Below are positions 63,801 through 64,000 of a stretch of DNA of 64,000 nt, one piece after another. Source of the DNA: Phocaeicola faecalis (GTDB lineage Bacteria > Bacteroidota > Bacteroidia > Bacteroidales > Bacteroidaceae). How positions within the stretch are numbered: position 1 is the stretch's first letter; every line of letters begins with the position of its first letter. The translations under genes were made by a program, and so were the position numbers. The stretch covers positions 209,848 through 273,847 of the forward strand of contig NZ_JADNRM010000001.1 of NCBI RefSeq assembly GCF_021730445.1. Reading direction: 5' to 3'. The notes under the pieces were generated by a model that did not search any database, was not told the origin of the DNA, and saw only the letters and a program-made list of their open reading frames with translations.

Positions 63801-63912
63801 CGCCAAACTGACCGCGCCTGCCATCAAAGGCTTCCAAGAGGGCTTTGTCCTCTCACCCAAAGACAAAATCAGAGTGCCTAAAGACAAAGGCTATCTCTTT
63901 ATTTTGGAATAA
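60880..63912 (+). CDS. Secreted glycoside-hydrolase-like protein (DUF6067-type)
   Basis: The 1010-residue protein has a signal peptide (cut near residue 20, ATA|Q). A beta-sandwich-like N-terminal half (about 25-630) and a barrel-like C-terminal part (about 640-940) with GVYIDDLAFDR including D789/D790 follow, then a C-terminal beta domain. This matches a family annotated as glycoside hydrolase DUF6067, from memory. No SusC/SusD pair or sulfatase is in view, so the substrate is open. It is possibly the start of a locus that continues past the window. Confidence 0.65.
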   Translation: MKRLFLWALSALLLTFPATAQDFIPDASFYGENYWTPDTLGNHRVVISVKTPATVTEAYIPWRRRDKDPHQKGIIVMNATTGKIVDNVLPMEINREYGIIRFDAEENAGEYYVYYLPYHTSGGPYPKVNYPQQPDKADPQWKAACSAIPEGKAPRATLVRFESLGSFNSFYPMEIIATEKEKQALMDANSDAPFLLLPEDRKYPIRMFDELSYHQVAKGATGEFFGEADLNEYYVLQLGLWAFKRAVNGAKVTFTDLKGKDGSIIPASAMTCFNTEGVDWLGRPMHPIVDVNKGRIQPLWIGIQMPEHAAKGLYTGTITVSDPVGTQQVKISINLSDNVLVDKGDSDLWRLSRLRWLNSQYGVNDDLVKPFTPMTVTGHTIGVLGRSITTDNLGLPASIRSYFTEEMTSLGKDAKEILAQPMRFVIRQNGKELPIVITSPFRFTRQEKGIVSWTASGKAGNLNVLVDAHMEFDGFMSYQITVKAEENTQVDDIALLTPMNASTAKYRLGMGYEGSLRPKSDKWKWDVDRNQEGFWFGDVNAGMQCLFRAKNYRRPLNTNFYKQQPLNMPYSWYNEGKGGINYKESGKQVNIETYSGKRNILKGEELHFNFLVLVTPFKPIDTMKQWTDRYYHGYQPAEKLKDSDAHAYQAVDVVGETGANVINLHHGNAINPHINYPFFRPAFMKEYVDQSHAKGYKVKIYYTVRELTNHAPELFALKSLGHEIFSPGKGGGYTWLQEHLDDDYIGAWFVDAYKDAAIVNTGISRWHNFYVEGLNWLTKNVGIDGVYIDDLAFDRNTMKRIRRVLENNRPDPRIDVHSANQFNPADGFINSAFLYMEHMPYLDRLWFGEYFKYEKSPAYWLTDVSGIPFGMMSEMLQDGGNPYRGMLYGMTAREPMESVPSQLWKVWDMFGIKDSRMMGYWVSYNPIKTGRNDILATTFVKEGKVMIAIASWADKDSDVTLQIDWSKLGIDPSRAKLTAPAIKGFQEGFVLSPKDKIRVPKDKGYLFILE

Positions 63913-63970
63913 AAACCTTTGATAGTTTGCTTTCTACGACGAAAAAAGAAAGCTTTATATAAAATTGAAA

Positions 63971-64000
63971 TCACCCTCGCTACAACTATCTGTGGCGAGG
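63971..64000. repeat. Hairpin element, copy 2 (cut by window edge)
   Basis: The 30 bases match the reverse complement of the core at 36295-36328 with two differences. It lies 58 bases after the preceding stop and is probably the terminator of that gene. Confidence 0.75.

Overview
This window looks like the chromosome of a Bacteroides-type gut anaerobe (Bacteroidales). The grounds are AT-leaning DNA, many TAnnTTTG -7 promoter boxes with few Shine-Dalgarno sites, a serine palmitoyltransferase for sphingolipids, HU-CCDC81/SPOR and imelysin/di-haem lipoproteins, and very short or absent 5' leaders. No plasmid, phage or transposase gene is visible. The first ~110 bases, however, carry only the 3' half of a tRNA-Pro gene, which suggests that an integrated element ends at the left edge of the window.

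Positions 168-21918 form one functional block. A membrane histidine kinase and an NtrC-type sigma-54 response regulator are transcribed leftward. They are divergent from an efflux-like system: a TolC outer membrane factor, a HlyD/MacA-type adaptor, four 8-helix FtsX/MacB-type permeases in a row, then a fifth permease with the only ABC ATPase, then a propeller-like lipoprotein with a sixth permease. Two sigma-54 promoters, one upstream of tolC and one upstream of the fifth permease, have the same layout. Each has two GTGCR-N4-CGCAC dyads 21 bp apart, the second ending 57 bp before the -24 element. This strongly suggests that the adjacent regulator controls both transcripts. It is the best candidate here for a coherent, possibly undescribed system.

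Positions 21938-38488 are mostly housekeeping: an EamA transporter, serine palmitoyltransferase divergent from a lipid kinase, a TrmN6-like methyltransferase, Lon, Tgt, LptF/G, a HAD phosphatase, an M15 peptidase, a redoxin without its cysteines, SerB, a DEAD-box helicase, a lipoprotein and UDP-glucose dehydrogenase.

Positions 38608-47908 hold late cobalamin synthesis in two converging operons. Rightward are an HU/SPOR protein, a zinc-ribbon FHA protein, then cobU-cobT-cobS-cobC. Leftward are cbiA-cbiP-cobD-cbiB. Together they cover a,c-diamidation, amidation to cobyric acid, attachment of the aminopropanol arm, and nucleotide-loop assembly; corrin-ring synthesis is not in the window.

Positions 48078-64000 hold an AspT-type transporter, a metal P-type ATPase divergent from a Crp-family regulator, and a porin, imelysin, di-haem oxidoreductase and CcsBA cluster that looks like an iron/haem system with its own cytochrome c assembly factor. 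A RidA-fold protein and a large secreted glycoside-hydrolase-like protein follow. Two intergenic arrays, at 22938-23025 and 52718-52805, each consist of exactly four 22-bp units with 7-bp arms and an 8-bp middle. They differ in sequence but share geometry, and I cannot assign them to a known element.
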